Shown here: in pieces, positions 52,818 to 60,289 of the stretch
Numbering within the stretch: position 1 is the stretch's first letter
Layout of the letters: every line of letters starts with the position of its first letter
DNA from: Thermopolyspora flexuosa
GTDB taxonomy: Bacteria; Actinomycetota; Actinomycetes; Streptosporangiales; Streptosporangiaceae
DNA: 64,000 nt
Assembly (NCBI RefSeq): GCF_006716785.1
Contig: NZ_VFPQ01000001.1
Location: 2,480,001-2,544,000, forward strand
Direction: 5' to 3'
The notes under the pieces: generated by a model
Told to the model about the DNA's origin: nothing
What the model saw: only the letters and a program-made list of their open reading frames with translations
The model's database searches: none
Position numbers and translations under genes: made by a program

Positions 52818-53018
52818 ATGCAGGAGGTCATCCGGCCGTCCGGTGGCTGGCGTAAGTCCAGCTACAGCGGAACCGGCGACAACTGCGTGGAGGTGAAGGT
52901 GCTGGACCATGGTGGCATCGGCGTCCGTGACAGCAAGAACCCGGACGGCGATGTCCTACGCTTCGGCGGCAAAGAGTGGGGTTTGTTCCTTGCCGAAATC
53001 AAAGTCGGCCGATTGTAG
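52818..53018 (+). CDS. DUF397 protein, copy 2
   Basis: This 66-residue paralogue of the preceding gene has WRKSSYSGTGDNCVEVKVLD, RDSKNPDGDVLRFGGKEWGL and FLAEIKVGRL. GAGGAGAAG precedes the ATG. Differences are concentrated in the central loop (HGGIG replaces DGSVA), which may alter partner specificity. A strong terminator lies 27 nt after the stop. It is probably transcribed with the XRE gene and copy 1. Confidence 0.9.
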   Translation: MQEVIRPSGGWRKSSYSGTGDNCVEVKVLDHGGIGVRDSKNPDGDVLRFGGKEWGLFLAEIKVGRL

Positions 53019-53044
53019 GCACACGGCGGCCCGGCGACCGACAG

Positions 53045-53076
53045 AAAGGCTCTCGGCGTAACGCCAGAGCCTTTGC
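53045..53076 (+). terminator. rho-independent-like terminator of the XRE-DUF397 operon
   Basis: AAAGGCTCT (53045-53053) and AGAGCCTTT (53066-53074) pair, and an inner GGCG/CGCC pair extends the stem with one bulge and a TAA loop. The stem's 3' arm ends in TTT. The region 53077-53276 after it shows no gene. Confidence 0.75.
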
Positions 53077-53276
53077 ACTTACCTAAGGGCCTTCGGCATG
53101 ACGTTCCCGAGTGTTTCGGACATGTATTTCAGTCGACTTGCTGTCTGCGCCAGCCGTACCATCGGCGCACAGGCGAGATTGTGACGCGTTCGTGACGAGG
53201 GTGTCCCCCGGGGCACACGATTCCGATCTGGACTTGGAGTCTGACAGGACCGTCGAGGGATTCGCCGGAGGCGCGC

Positions 53277-53939
53277 ATGGCCGAGCCCGCGTTGGCCTGC
53301 CACGCACTGCACTGCCGGGCTGGTGGCAGGGACCTGTTCACCGATCTCTCGTTCCAGGTGCACGCCGGGGAACGGCTCGCGCTGATGGGGCCGTCCGGGT
53401 CGGGGAAGACCACCCTGCTCACCACCCTTGCCGGGCTGCTGCCGCCCGTGGGCGGGCAGGTGCTGGTGGGCGGGGTGCCGCTCGCCGAGAACCCCGGGCT
53501 GCGCCGGGAGATCGCGCTCGTCCTGCAGTCGTACGGCCTGCTCACCCTGCTGACCGCGGCGGAGAACATCGAGGTGGTGCTGCGCGCGGCCGGGCGCGAT
53601 CCGCGGCAGGCGATCGCGGAGGCGGCCGCGGCGCTGGAGCGGCTGGGGCTCGGGAGGCACGCCGGCCATCTGATCGAGGAGTTGTCCGGTGGCCAGCAGC
53701 AGCGGGTGGCGATCGCCCGGGCGATCGCGCTGCGTCCCCGCGTGCTGCTCGCCGACGAGCCCACCGCGGAACAGGACGCGGCGAACCGTGCGCTCGTGCT
53801 CGATGCGCTGATTGCCGCCGCGGACCGTGGCGCGGCGCTGGTCATCGCCACCCACGACCCGGAGGTCGCCGAGCGGTGCGACCGGGTGATCGAGCTGCGC
53901 GCGGCCGTCCCCCGGGCGCAGGGCTCCCCGGCCAGGTGA
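53277..53939 (+). CDS. ABC transporter ATP-binding protein (LolD/MacB type)
   Basis: This 220-residue ATPase has Walker A GPSGSGKT, the Q-loop LVLQSYGLLTLLTAAENI, signature LSGGQQQR, Walker B LLADEPTAEQD and switch ATHD. The sequence after the Q-loop matches ATPases that serve FtsX-type permeases. GGAGG is 7 nt before the ATG. It is followed by a second ATPase and by a large FtsX permease, so it is likely part of a mechanotransmission system rather than a channel-forming transporter. Confidence 0.88.
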   Translation: MAEPALACHALHCRAGGRDLFTDLSFQVHAGERLALMGPSGSGKTTLLTTLAGLLPPVGGQVLVGGVPLAENPGLRREIALVLQSYGLLTLLTAAENIEVVLRAAGRDPRQAIAEAAAALERLGLGRHAGHLIEELSGGQQQRVAIARAIALRPRVLLADEPTAEQDAANRALVLDALIAAADRGAALVIATHDPEVAERCDRVIELRAAVPRAQGSPAR

Positions 53940-53967
53940 TCCGGATGCGCACGGGGGTGACGCCACG

Positions 53968-54774
53968 GTGACGGCGGCGGTGCGGTGCCAGGGCATCGTG
54001 CAGATCTACAAGGCCCGGGAGCTGGAGGTCGTCGCGCTGCGCGACGTCGACCTGGTGGTCGAGGAGGGGGAGACGGTCGCGCTGCTCGGTCCCTCCGGGG
54101 CGGGCAAGTCGACCCTGTTGTGGCTGATGGCCGGGCTGCTGCGGCCCAGCGCCGGGCGGCTGTGGCTGCACGGCACCGAGGTGTCCCGGCTGCCGCAGGC
54201 CACGCTCGACCGGTTGCGGGCCGCCGAGATCGGGGTGGTGCTGCAGAACCCGGCGCGGAACCTCATCCCGTACGCCACGCCGGCGCAGAACCTGGCGTTC
54301 GCCCAGCGGCGGCCGGACCGGCGCCGGATCGGGGAGCTGCTCGAGCGGGTCGGGCTCGCCGGGGTGCGCCGCCCGGCGGGCGGGCTGTCCGGGGGTGAGC
54401 AGCAGCGGCTCGCCGTGGCGGTGGCGCTCGCCAACCGGCCCCGGCTGCTGCTCGCCGACGAGCCCACCAGCCAGCTCGACCTCGCCTCCGGCCGCGCCGT
54501 GATCGAGCTGATCCGGCAGACCGCGGCGGAGTACGGCACCACGGTCGTCGCCGTCACCCACGACGAGGCGGTCAGCCGGGCGCTGGGCCGTACCGTCACC
54601 ATCCGGGACGGGCGGGTCGGCGCGGAGGGCCGCCGCGGCGAGGACCTGGTGGTGGTCGGCCGGGAGGGTGCGCTGCAGCTGCCGCCGGAGTACCACCATC
54701 TGCTGCCGCCGGGCAGCCGGGTGCGGGTGGAGGCGATCGAGGACGGCGTCGCGCTGCGGAGGGTCGAGCCGTGA
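53968..54774 (+). CDS. ABC transporter ATP-binding protein (LolD/MacB type)
   Basis: The 268-residue ATPase has Walker A GPSGAGKS, the Q-loop GVVLQNPARNLIPYATPAQN, signature LSGGEQQR, Walker B LLADEPTSQLD and switch VTHDEAVS. A 50-residue C-terminal extension (LVVVGREGALQLPPEYHHLL, VRVEAIEDGVALRRVEP) looks like a small beta domain. The GTG start lies 28 nt after the first ATPase; the stop overlaps the permease start by four bases. Two ATPases for one permease suggest an asymmetric complex. Confidence 0.88.
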   Translation: MTAAVRCQGIVQIYKARELEVVALRDVDLVVEEGETVALLGPSGAGKSTLLWLMAGLLRPSAGRLWLHGTEVSRLPQATLDRLRAAEIGVVLQNPARNLIPYATPAQNLAFAQRRPDRRRIGELLERVGLAGVRRPAGGLSGGEQQRLAVAVALANRPRLLLADEPTSQLDLASGRAVIELIRQTAAEYGTTVVAVTHDEAVSRALGRTVTIRDGRVGAEGRRGEDLVVVGREGALQLPPEYHHLLPPGSRVRVEAIEDGVALRRVEP

Positions 54775-57700
54775 CCGGGCGGATCGCGGCCGCGGCGGCG
54801 CGGATCGCGCTCGGCGGCGGGATGCTGCTGCGCGGGCTGTGGGAGCGGCGCCGGCCGTCGCTGCTCGTGCTCGTGGTGGCGATCGTGCCGGTGGCGAGCG
54901 CCGCGGCCGGGCCGATCGTCGCCGACGCGGCCTCGACCGCGCTCGCCCGCGCCGGGGTGCAGGAGGGCACCGCGCCGGAGCGGCGCGGCTGGCGGCTCAG
55001 CTCCGAGGGCGGGCAGGTGGCCGGGTCGGCCCGGGAGCTCGCCGCGAGCGCGCCGTTCCTGCTGCCGCCGATCGACGGCATGGAGATCGTCGGCCCGGAG
55101 AGCCGGACCGGCCGCCTCCACCCGCTGATCTGGCAGGACGGCCAGTGCGACCACGTCGAGCTGGTGGCCGGGCGCTGCCCGGAGAACGCCCGGGAGATCA
55201 TGGTGAGCGAGGCGAGCCGGTTCCGCCTCGGCTCGGCCGTACGGCTCACCGCGATCACCGACGCGTCCGGGCGGCCCGCCCCGCTGCGGGTGGTCGGCGT
55301 CTACCGTCCGGACCCGCCCGGCGACCCGTTCTGGTTCGGGCGCAACCTGTTCCCGCAGACCGCCGGGTTCGGGCAGGACCGGGGGGACGCGCTGTTCACG
55401 GTCCCGGCGACGGCCCGCGAGACGCGGACCCCGGGGAACGTGCCGTGGACGTCCACCGCGATCGTGATGATCGACCCGGCGCGGTTCACCGCCGGTGGCG
55501 TCGCGGCCCTCGAGGCCGCGCACGCGCTCACCCGGCGCCTCGGACCGGACAACCTGATCGTGGTCTCCCAGGTGCCCACGCTCATCGCCGAGCTGCGCGC
55601 GCAGAGCGGCGGGGTGGGCGTGCCGAGCCTGCTGGTGATCGCGCAGCTGGTCGCGCTCGGCTGGCTGCTGCTCTTCCTCACCGTCCGCGACCTGGTGACC
55701 GCCCGCGGGCCGGAGATCGCGCTCGCCCGGCTGCGCGGCCACGGCAGGCTGCGGGTGTGGCGGTTCGCGCTGGCCGAGCCGCTGATCCTGCTCGCGGCCG
55801 CGTTCGCCGCCGGGCTCGCGCTCGCCGAGCGGGCCGCGCAGTTCGCCGCCGACCGCGTGCTGCCGGTGCCGCAGCCGGTCGCGCTGAACGGCGCGGCGGT
55901 GCTCGCCGGGGCCGCGGTGCCGCTCGGCGGCCTGGTCGCCGCCGCGATCGCGGCCCGGAACATGGCGGTGCGGCCGATCACCGAGGAGTGGCGGCGCACC
56001 CCGCGCAGCCGGGCCCGCGGCTGGGTGATCGACGCGGTGGTGCTCGCCGTCACCGGGATCGGGCTGGTGGAGCTGCTCGGCGGCGGCGCCATCACCCAGA
56101 CCTCCGGGCAGCGGGCGAGCTCGCTCGCCGTACCCGGGCTGCTCGCGGTCGCCGCTGCGCTGCTCGCCTGCCGGGCCGTGCCGTTCCTCGCCCGTCGCCT
56201 GTTCGGCCTCACCCGCCGGGCCGGCGGGGTCGCCGCGTTCCTCGCGCTGCGGCAGGTCGGGCGCGGGCCCGCCACCGCCGGGAGCGTGATCGTGCTCGCC
56301 ACCGCGTTCGGCATGGCCTCGTTCTCGGCGGCGGCCGCGGCGGTGGTCGACGCCAACCACGAGCGCGTCGCCCGCGCGCACAACGGCGCCGACGCGGTGC
56401 TCACCGTCAACCCCGACAGCGTCGACGGGGCCGCCGGGCTCGCCGCGGCGGTGGCCCGGGCCGACCCGTCCGGGCGCGGGGCAGCGCCGGTGCTCGCCGT
56501 ACCCGGGCCGCCCAAGATGATCGCGACCGATCCGGAGCGGTTCGCCCGGGTCGCGAACTGGGACCCGGCCTGGGCCGACCGGCCGCTCGCCGAGCTGGCC
56601 GCGCGGCTGCGCGCCGAGCCCGCGCCCCGGATCACCTTCACCGGGGACCGCATCCGGCTGCGGATGCGGCCGGTACGGGTGCCGCGCAACTGGCGGGCAC
56701 AGCTCCACCTCGACCTGCGCGTGCCCGGTGAGCCGAAGGGCGTCTCGTTGCCGCTCGGCTCCCCGGACCGTCCGGTCGCGGAGTGGGGGCTGCCGCGGCG
56801 CTGCCATGTCGAGACGTGCGAGCTGCGGGGGATCCGCGGCGACGTGTCGATCGTCGCGCTCGGCGGCGACACCGAGCGGGAGGTGGTGCTGCGCATCCTC
56901 GCCACCGGCCTCGAGGTACGGCAGGGCGGACGCTGGCGGGCGCTCGACGCCGGGTTCACCGACCCGGCCAGGTGGCGGGGCACCGTCGCGCCCGGCGAGC
57001 GCGGGCTGACGCTCCTGCTCGCCGCGTACGGCGGGCTGCGGGCCGAGCCGGCCGTCTACCCCGACCCGGTGCCGGTGCTCGCCAACGGGCCGCTGACCAA
57101 GGACTTCCTGCCCGGCCTCGACCAGGCGTACCTGGCCAAGGGACGCCCGGTGGCGCAGACCGCCGCGCTGCCCGGGCACGACGAGGTCGGCACCGTGGTG
57201 GACCTCAAGGTCGCCGACGCGGTGGCGCTGTCGGTCGACCCGCGGGTCTCCTTCGAGGTGTGGGTGGCGCCCGGGCACCTGGCGGCCGTGCGGGCGGGCC
57301 TCGCCGCGCAGGGCATCGCGACCGGGGAACCGCGCCGGGTCGCCGACCTGGTCACCGGCTACCGCACCCAGGCCCCGGGCCTCGCGCTCATGCTGCTGCC
57401 GCCTGCCACGATCGCCGCGGCCGCGCTCGCGCTCGGCCGGGCCGTGCTCGCCCTGTACACCGCGGCCCGGCGGCGCCGCTACGAGCTGTCCGCGCTGGAT
57501 GCGGCGGGCGTGCGCACCCGCTCGCTGCGCGCGGCGCTGCTGCTGGAGCAGCTCATCACGCTCGTGGCGGGCACGGTCGCCGGGGTGCTCGCCGGGACGG
57601 TGGCCGCCCGGCTCGCCCTGCCGTACATCCCCGAGTTCGCCCGGCCGCCGGTCACCCCGCCGCTGCTGTTCGACCCGCCCCCGGCGCCGCTCGCCGCCGT

Positions 57701-57803
57701 GGTCGGCGCCGCGCTGCTCGCGGCGCTGCTCGCCGCGACGGTCACCGCCGAGATCCTGCTGCGCGGCATCCGCGTCGAGCGGCTCCGCCAGGCGCCCGCC
57801 TGA
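54771..57803 (+). CDS. FtsX-like permease, 1010 residues
   Basis: This large membrane protein has an N-terminal helix (about 28-50), an extracytoplasmic domain with cysteines (CDHVELVAGRCPEN), and a first FtsX helix group near 285-420. A central helix bundle (about 425-540) and a long second extracytoplasmic domain follow (about 545-860, with CHVETCELRG). The last FtsX group is at about 875-1000 (GRAVLALYTAARRRRYELSA). This double-FtsX layout resembles permeases of lipoprotein or drug efflux systems. It forms an operon with the two ATPases and faces an erm gene. Confidence 0.85.
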   Translation: MTGRIAAAAARIALGGGMLLRGLWERRRPSLLVLVVAIVPVASAAAGPIVADAASTALARAGVQEGTAPERRGWRLSSEGGQVAGSARELAASAPFLLPPIDGMEIVGPESRTGRLHPLIWQDGQCDHVELVAGRCPENAREIMVSEASRFRLGSAVRLTAITDASGRPAPLRVVGVYRPDPPGDPFWFGRNLFPQTAGFGQDRGDALFTVPATARETRTPGNVPWTSTAIVMIDPARFTAGGVAALEAAHALTRRLGPDNLIVVSQVPTLIAELRAQSGGVGVPSLLVIAQLVALGWLLLFLTVRDLVTARGPEIALARLRGHGRLRVWRFALAEPLILLAAAFAAGLALAERAAQFAADRVLPVPQPVALNGAAVLAGAAVPLGGLVAAAIAARNMAVRPITEEWRRTPRSRARGWVIDAVVLAVTGIGLVELLGGGAITQTSGQRASSLAVPGLLAVAAALLACRAVPFLARRLFGLTRRAGGVAAFLALRQVGRGPATAGSVIVLATAFGMASFSAAAAAVVDANHERVARAHNGADAVLTVNPDSVDGAAGLAAAVARADPSGRGAAPVLAVPGPPKMIATDPERFARVANWDPAWADRPLAELAARLRAEPAPRITFTGDRIRLRMRPVRVPRNWRAQLHLDLRVPGEPKGVSLPLGSPDRPVAEWGLPRRCHVETCELRGIRGDVSIVALGGDTEREVVLRILATGLEVRQGGRWRALDAGFTDPARWRGTVAPGERGLTLLLAAYGGLRAEPAVYPDPVPVLANGPLTKDFLPGLDQAYLAKGRPVAQTAALPGHDEVGTVVDLKVADAVALSVDPRVSFEVWVAPGHLAAVRAGLAAQGIATGEPRRVADLVTGYRTQAPGLALMLLPPATIAAAALALGRAVLALYTAARRRRYELSALDAAGVRTRSLRAALLLEQLITLVAGTVAGVLAGTVAARLALPYIPEFARPPVTPPLLFDPPPAPLAAVVGAALLAALLAATVTAEILLRGIRVERLRQAPA

Positions 57804-57829
57804 CCGGGCGCCCGGCGGCCGCCCACCGG

Positions 57830-58657
57830 TCAGGCCAGCTCGTGGAAGAGGGCGATCCACCGGTCCGGGTGGACGAAGGCGACCACCGCGTCCCGCGGGA
57901 TCCCGGCCCGCTCGAACGCCCGCCGCAGCCGGTGGCGGTCGTGCCGTTCCCGCAGCGAGGCGTACAGGCTGCCGCCCCGGCCGCCGAAGCCCAGCTCGAC
58001 CAGCGCCCGGTACGCGCCGAGCGCGTGCGGCGGGACGAGCGGGACCGGGCGGCGCTCGACGCGCAGGATCGCCGAGTCGACCGACGGCGCGGGCCGGAAG
58101 GCCGTGCGCGGGATGCGGCCCGCGGTGCGCCAGGCGAACAGCGGCCAGCTGCGCACGGTCACCAGGCTCCAGCGGCCGTAGCCGCCGGCGCGCTTGCGGG
58201 CGTACTCGGCCTGGGTGACCAGGGTGGCGGCGGTCATCGCGTCGGCGCGCAGGCACCAGTCCACGATCGCCGAGGTGAGGTGGTAGGGGATGTTGCCGAC
58301 GACGGCGAACGGCTCGCGCGGCGGTACGGCGAGCAGGAAGTCCCCGCCGACGACGCGGACCGCGCGGTCGCCGCGGGTGCGTGCGGCGAGCCGGGCCGCC
58401 GCCACCGGGTCGATCTCGTAGGCGAGCACGCGGCGGCAGGCCCGGGCGAGCGCGAGGGTGAGCGCGCCGTCCCCGGCGCCGGGCTCGACCACGAGGTCGG
58501 CGGGGCGCAGCCGGGCGGCGGCGACCACCCGCTCGACCGCGCGCGGATCGATCATGAAGTTCTGCGAGAGCAGGCGCCGCCGCAGGTTGCCGGACGCGGG
58601 GAACGCGGCCGGTCCGGCGGCAGGCGGACGACGATGGTCGGCGTTGGAACGCGCCAC
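57830..58657 (-). CDS. erm: Erm-type 23S rRNA (adenine) N6-methyltransferase
   Basis: This enzyme should methylate A2058 of 23S rRNA and give resistance to macrolides, lincosamides and streptogramin B. The 275-residue product has the Erm N-terminus LRRRLLSQNFMIDPRAVERV, SAM motif VVEPGAGDGALTLAL (58-64), catalytic NIPYHL (122-127) and the Erm-specific stretches TSAIVDWCL, VTQAEYARKRAGGYGRW and PSVDSAILRVERRP. These resemble ErmE-type proteins of producers far more than the KsgA housekeeping enzyme. GTG at 58657 follows AAAGGG. A leader with hairpin and two micro-ORFs lies upstream. Confidence 0.85.
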   Translation of the reverse strand: MARSNADHRRPPAAGPAAFPASGNLRRRLLSQNFMIDPRAVERVVAAARLRPADLVVEPGAGDGALTLALARACRRVLAYEIDPVAAARLAARTRGDRAVRVVGGDFLLAVPPREPFAVVGNIPYHLTSAIVDWCLRADAMTAATLVTQAEYARKRAGGYGRWSLVTVRSWPLFAWRTAGRIPRTAFRPAPSVDSAILRVERRPVPLVPPHALGAYRALVELGFGGRGGSLYASLRERHDRHRLRRAFERAGIPRDAVVAFVHPDRWIALFHELA

Positions 58658-58673
58658 GAGGATGCCCTTTCGG

Positions 58674-58740
58674 CTCCGAGACGACAGACGGGATCTCGGA
58701 GGCCCCGGGCACCGTCAGGTACGCGTCATGACGGCGTCAT
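58674..58740 (-). promoter_or_regulatory. erm leader with hairpin and two overlapping micro-ORFs
   Basis: On the minus strand an ATG at 58740 encodes M-T-P-S then stop; an ATG at 58729, inside that stop, encodes M-T-R-T then stop at 58715. Next come CTCCGAGA (58701-58694) and TCTCGGAG (58681-58674), a perfect 8-bp hairpin 4 nt before the AAAGGG ribosome site. Erm genes often use leader peptides and hairpins for drug-induced translation; whether this leader does so is inference, and no known stalling motif is present. Confidence 0.4.
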
Positions 58741-59001
58741 GAGGCGAGTCCGCGCAGGCCAAGGCCGCGCGCAGGCCGTACGGGAGCCGTTGAAAGGGCG
58801 CCGGAAAGCCGCGCGGTTGGCGTGCTGGGACTCAGCGGGCGTCCCGTCGGGCCGGGGCCCGGCGGGCGCGAGGACGCATCGCCGTGCCCGGCCCGGATCC
58901 GGGCAGGCCGGCCATCGCAAAGACCATCACGCGGCCGACGCTACGCACCCGGCGCGCCGGCACGCAAACGATTTTCCCCCGGCGGCGTGTCCCCGCCGGG
59001 C
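58741..59001. other. non-coding spacer between erm leader and hypB
   Basis: Together with the erm leader this makes a 344-bp gap (58658-59001). It is GC-rich, with small inverted repeats, and shows no gene or clear terminator. The minus-strand erm promoter should lie here, but no convincing -10/-35 pair is visible. Confidence 0.4.
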
Positions 59002-59826
59002 TCAGACGGCGCCGGGGGAGCGGCCGGTGACCGTGGTGAGCCAGGAGCACCACGCGTCCAGGCCCTGGCCGGTCTTCGCGCTCACCTCGAGGGTGATCGC
59101 CTTCGGGTTCACCGCGCGCAGGTTGGCGTAGAAGGCGCCGAGGTCGAAATCGAGGTAGGGGAGCAGGTCGATCTTGTTGACGAGGACGAGGTCGGCGGTG
59201 CGGAACATCACCGGGTATTTGAGCGGCTTTTCCTCGCCCTCGGTGATGGAGAACACCATCGCGCGGGCGTGCTCGCCGACCAAGAATTCGGCCGGGCAGA
59301 CGAGGTTGCCGACGTTTTCGATGATGACCAGGTCGAGTTCCTTCAGCGGCAGCCGGGGGAGGGCCGAGCGCACCATAGGGGCGTCGAGGTGGCATTCGCC
59401 GCCGAACCCGTCACCGGTGTTGACCAGGGCGATCGCGGCGCCGAAACCCTCGAGGCGGTCGGCGTCGAGGCTGGTCTCGATATCGCCCTCGATGATGCCG
59501 ATGCGGTGCCGGTCGTGCAGTCGCCGCAGCGTCTCCCGCAGCAGCGTGGTCTTTCCCGCGCCGGGCGAGGACATGAGGTTGACGACGGTCACCCCGGCGG
59601 CGTCGAAATCGGCGCGGTTGGCCTCGGCGGTGCGCTCGTTCTCCCCGAAAATGCGCTCCAGAACGGTGACCCGTTCCGTTCCGGTCTCGTATCCGGAATG
59701 GTCGCCGATCACGTCGCCGAACCGGCCGCCGGGCGCGTTCCCGTGGTCATGCCCATGACCATGCTCGTGATCGTGCCCGTGGCCGTGCCCGTGGTCGTTG
59801 TCGTCGTGCCGGTGGAACCGTCCCAT
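59002..59826 (-). CDS. hypB: hydrogenase nickel incorporation protein HypB
   Basis: HypB is the GTPase that inserts nickel into [NiFe] hydrogenase with HypA. The 274-residue product starts with a His-rich segment (about residues 5-32, DHGHGHGHDHEHGHGHDHG) that can store nickel. The G domain shows SSPGAGKTTLLRE, ECHLDAPMV for metal binding, ENVGNLVCPAEF and VNKIDLLPYLDFD. The metal loop reads TGDGFGGECHLD, longer than the usual TGKGCHLD. The N-terminal CxxCGC motif of E. coli HypB is missing. GGAGG is 7 nt before the ATG at 59826; it follows hypA closely. Confidence 0.92.
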   Translation of the reverse strand: MGRFHRHDDNDHGHGHGHDHEHGHGHDHGNAPGGRFGDVIGDHSGYETGTERVTVLERIFGENERTAEANRADFDAAGVTVVNLMSSPGAGKTTLLRETLRRLHDRHRIGIIEGDIETSLDADRLEGFGAAIALVNTGDGFGGECHLDAPMVRSALPRLPLKELDLVIIENVGNLVCPAEFLVGEHARAMVFSITEGEEKPLKYPVMFRTADLVLVNKIDLLPYLDFDLGAFYANLRAVNPKAITLEVSAKTGQGLDAWCSWLTTVTGRSPGAV

Positions 59827-59828
59827 GT

Positions 59829-60167
59829 TCAAGCCTCCGCGAGCTCGAGCGAGGTGATCAGGAACTCCTCGCCCGCAAGGATCGACACCCGGGTCCCGTC
59901 ACAGCCGCCGCAGCGCAGCACGGGGGCCTCGAGCGTCTCGGTCCGGCCGCAGTCCTCGCACCGGATCCGCGCCGGGACGCTCTCCACCCGCAGCTCCGCG
60001 CCGGCGAGCGGGGTGTCCTCGACCACGAGCGACCAGCAGTAGGCGAGCGTGTCGGGGACGACCTGCCGCAGGTGGCCGATCCGGACGTGCACCACGCGCA
60101 CCGGCCGGCCGGCGGCGTGCCGGTTGACGATGCCGGCGATCGAACGGCAGATCGACAGTTCGTGCAC
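59829..60167 (-). CDS. hypA: hydrogenase nickel incorporation protein HypA
   Basis: HypA delivers nickel during hydrogenase maturation. The 112-residue protein starts MHELSICRSI, so His2 and the N-terminal amine form the nickel site, and a zinc ribbon of two cysteine pairs (CEDC, CGGC) gives CxxC-x13-CxxC. The start is GTG at 60167, preceded by GAGGGGG. The stop is 2 nt before the hypB start, which implies co-translation. Other hyp genes (hypC, D, E, F) are not in the window and may lie beyond the right edge. Confidence 0.92.
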   Translation of the reverse strand: MHELSICRSIAGIVNRHAAGRPVRVVHVRIGHLRQVVPDTLAYCWSLVVEDTPLAGAELRVESVPARIRCEDCGRTETLEAPVLRCGGCDGTRVSILAGEEFLITSLELAEA

Positions 60168-60260
60168 GGACGCCCCCTCGCCTTCCTCGGTGCGCTCCCG
60201 TGCGCGCCGACGTTACCCGGTCCACCCGCCGCTCTGCCACCCCGGTCCCGCCCCGCGGCG

Positions 60261-60287
60261 GTACGGCACGGCCGCTCCGGGCCGTAC
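60261..60287 (-). terminator. hairpin after the AraC regulator gene
   Basis: GTACGGC (60261-60267) and GCCGTAC (60281-60287) form a 7-bp stem with a 13-nt loop, just past the regulator stop in the direction of transcription. It may stop read-through into hypA. Confidence 0.4.
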
Positions 60288-60289
60288 GG

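Larger units (their letters stand above)
52505..53041 (+). repeat. tandem duplication of the DUF397 unit (301-bp period)
   Basis: The two DUF397 genes start exactly 301 bp apart. Similarity includes the shared leader GTGAGGAGA(G/A)GCATGCAG and continues past the stops: CGGCCGATTGTAGGCAC occurs after both genes. The second unit therefore includes its own ribosome site and flank, which shows a tandem DNA duplication and not only protein relatedness. Confidence 0.75.

Noticed and set aside
57830-58657. The rRNA methyltransferase as the housekeeping KsgA/RsmA
   Set aside because: The stretches after the NIPY motif (TSAIVDWCL, TQAEYARKRAGGYGRW, HPDRWIALF) follow the Erm pattern, not the KsgA pattern.
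54006-58712. A continuous minus-strand open frame of about 1570 codons opposite the ABC-FtsX genes
   Set aside because: It is antisense to three well-supported genes, translates to Arg/Pro/Gly-rich sequence, and arises because high-GC codons leave few stops in the complementary frame.
59750-59815. Minus-strand GA/CAT-rich repeat as a DNA repeat element
   Set aside because: It encodes the His/Asp/Gly-rich head of HypB and is explained by that protein sequence.
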